Source: Cryomorphaceae bacterium 1068 (GTDB lineage: Bacteria > Bacteroidota > Bacteroidia > Flavobacteriales_D > Cryomorphaceae). From it: a DNA stretch of 64,000 nt. Position numbers and translations under genes: made by a program. Below, piece after piece: positions 63,093 through 64,000 of this stretch. The notes under the pieces are model-generated. The model saw only the letters and a list, made by a program, of their open reading frames with translations, had not been told where the DNA came from and made no database searches. The stretch covers positions 30,212 to 94,211 of the forward strand of contig JAPVXR010000017.1 in NCBI GenBank assembly GCA_027214385.1, written 5' to 3'. Each line of letters begins with the position of its first letter. Position 1 is the stretch's first letter.

Positions 63093-64000
63093 CTATTTGA
63101 TCATTAGTATTTTACTCACGCATTCCGAGTCAGCGCTTTCACTTGAAACCAAAGCAAAATAGACTCCCGTAGCCACTTGTTCTCCATTCAAATTCTTTCC
63201 ATCCCAAATCGCTCTACCTCCTGTGGATTCCAGCGATGCAACCAAGTTTCCTCTCATATCAGTAATTCTTACGTCGCTGTTTCGCATAATGCCCTCTATA
63301 GTAATGGGTCCCGAGTAGTTTTCCCGTACGGGATTCGGGTACACTGTTATGCATTCATTCGAAGGCTCTCCCCCTGTGGCATCTCCTTGGTACGAGAGAA
63401 TTCCTTCTACCGTAGCTATGAAAACTTCACCTGTTTCATCGTCTACAACGATGTCGTTGATTACATCAGAAAACAACGGACTTTGGTCGGCCGTAAATCT
63501 TAAAATCTGTTCTGTTCCGTCTTCCGAAAGTAGAAATACTCCTGACCCGAATGTTCCGATCCACTTGCGGTTTGCTCCGTCAACAGCAATAGCGCTAATA
63601 CTCTGCGCTTCAAGCAAAAATTGGAAGATTCCGTCCTGTTCTACCAGAATTTGTCGAGCATCACTCGGGTCATTGGTAAAAGCATCAAAAGGAGAATAGA
63701 AAACCGCCACTCCATCAGAAGTTCCTACCCATATTTCACCATCCAAATCCTCAGTTATACTGTATACTTCATCTACCGGAAGACCTCCGTTGCCACTTCC
63801 TGATTTAAAGAGTTCGAAATTTTTATCCTCTTGGCTTCGGGAAGGTGAAAATGCAGCTACACCACCCCGATTAACAACCATCCATACATCTCCATCGCTG
63901 GTAACGATCATTCTGGTGAGAACATTCGCTGCATCAAAATTTCCTTCTAAGTCAAAAGATTCCCAAGATCCATCAGGTCTTAATACAGCCAATGGTTTAT
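63093..64000 (-). CDS. porZ: 5'-truncated PorZ-like propeller protein with T9SS type A sorting domain
   Basis: The frame is open to the window end; about 302 C-terminal residues are visible. Propeller blades of two-component-regulator type are seen (SITEDLDGEIWVGTSDGVA, IVVDDETGEVFIATVEGIL), then a type A sorting domain in the last 85 residues (VYPNPVRENYSGPITI, VRITDMRGNLV, VATGVYFALV). PorZ of Porphyromonas has this propeller plus sorting-domain design and is part of the attachment complex that delivers A-LPS to cargo. I recall porZ next to recO in relatives, which supports the name. Start lies beyond the window. Confidence 0.72.
   Translation of the reverse strand, partial: KPLAVLRPDGSWESFDLEGNFDAANVLTRMIVTSDGDVWMVVNRGGVAAFSPSRSQEDKNFELFKSGSGNGGLPVDEVYSITEDLDGEIWVGTSDGVAVFYSPFDAFTNDPSDARQILVEQDGIFQFLLEAQSISAIAVDGANRKWIGTFGSGVFLLSEDGTEQILRFTADQSPLFSDVINDIVVDDETGEVFIATVEGILSYQGDATGGEPSNECITVYPNPVRENYSGPITIEGIMRNSDVRITDMRGNLVASLESTGGRAIWDGKNLNGEQVATGVYFALVSSESADSECVSKILMIK

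Overview
The window looks like chromosomal DNA of a member of the Bacteroidota, most likely order Flavobacteriales (Cryomorphaceae/Schleiferiaceae-like). This rests on type IX secretion (T9SS) proteins, PorP/SprF and PorE-like OmpA proteins, type A and type B T9SS sorting domains, DUF2480/DUF3667/DUF4292/DUF4837 proteins, an ATP synthase locus without beta and epsilon genes, and TAnnTTTG-type -7 promoter elements. Genus assignment is inference. No rRNA, tRNA, CRISPR, insertion sequence or prophage was seen. Coding density is very high, and no stretch over 300 bases lacks a gene.

Layout. 1-2.1 kb: end of an unknown helical-repeat gene converging on thiL. 2.2-8.7 kb: a complete Fe-S cluster (SUF) operon, sufA-B-C-D-S-E, then a MIP18/DUF59 gene and DUF2480, behind a consensus promoter with a 27-bp palindrome. 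8.7-10.6 kb: purF (minus). 10.7-14.6 kb: a giant secreted beta-propeller/PKD protein with a type B sorting domain. 14.6-15.1 kb: 3-hydroxyanthranilate dioxygenase. 15.2-26.2 kb (minus): a six-gene surface operon of two repeat-rich fibre-like proteins, a minimal SprB-like protein, its PorP/SprF partner and two PorE-like OmpA proteins. 26.3-29.2 kb (minus): FAD oxidoreductase, DUF3667, CheY-like regulator and HPt protein. 29.2-35.5 kb (minus): M23 peptidase, GH3, VWA protein, then dxr and rseP. 35.6-44.6 kb (plus): porW/sprE-like lipoprotein, bactofilin, atpZ, a membrane protein, then atpB-E-F-H-A-G, closed by a strong intrinsic terminator. 44.6-48.3 kb: a very large NtrY-like sensor kinase. 48.3-50.5 kb (minus): M6-like metalloprotease. 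50.5-62.4 kb (plus): enoyl-CoA hydratase, flippase, dut, nucleotidyltransferase, TPR lipoprotein, DUF4292, EnvC-like, tatA, gatA, LysM transglycosylase, DUF4837. 62.4-64 kb (minus): recO, and a 5'-truncated PorZ-like gene running off the window.

How it fits together. Much of the window serves the envelope and T9SS. PorW/SprE-like and PorZ-like genes are single copies beside housekeeping genes. The 15-26 kb operon looks like an accessory T9SS surface assembly: a small SprB-repeat/type B protein, the SprF-like outer-membrane protein that such cargo normally needs, two peptidoglycan-anchoring OmpA proteins, and two paralogous long repeat proteins with Asp-rich motifs. It is the best candidate here for an undescribed system. 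The rest is mostly conserved metabolism: Fe-S assembly, purine, isoprenoid and thiamine synthesis, F-type ATPase and cell-wall maintenance.
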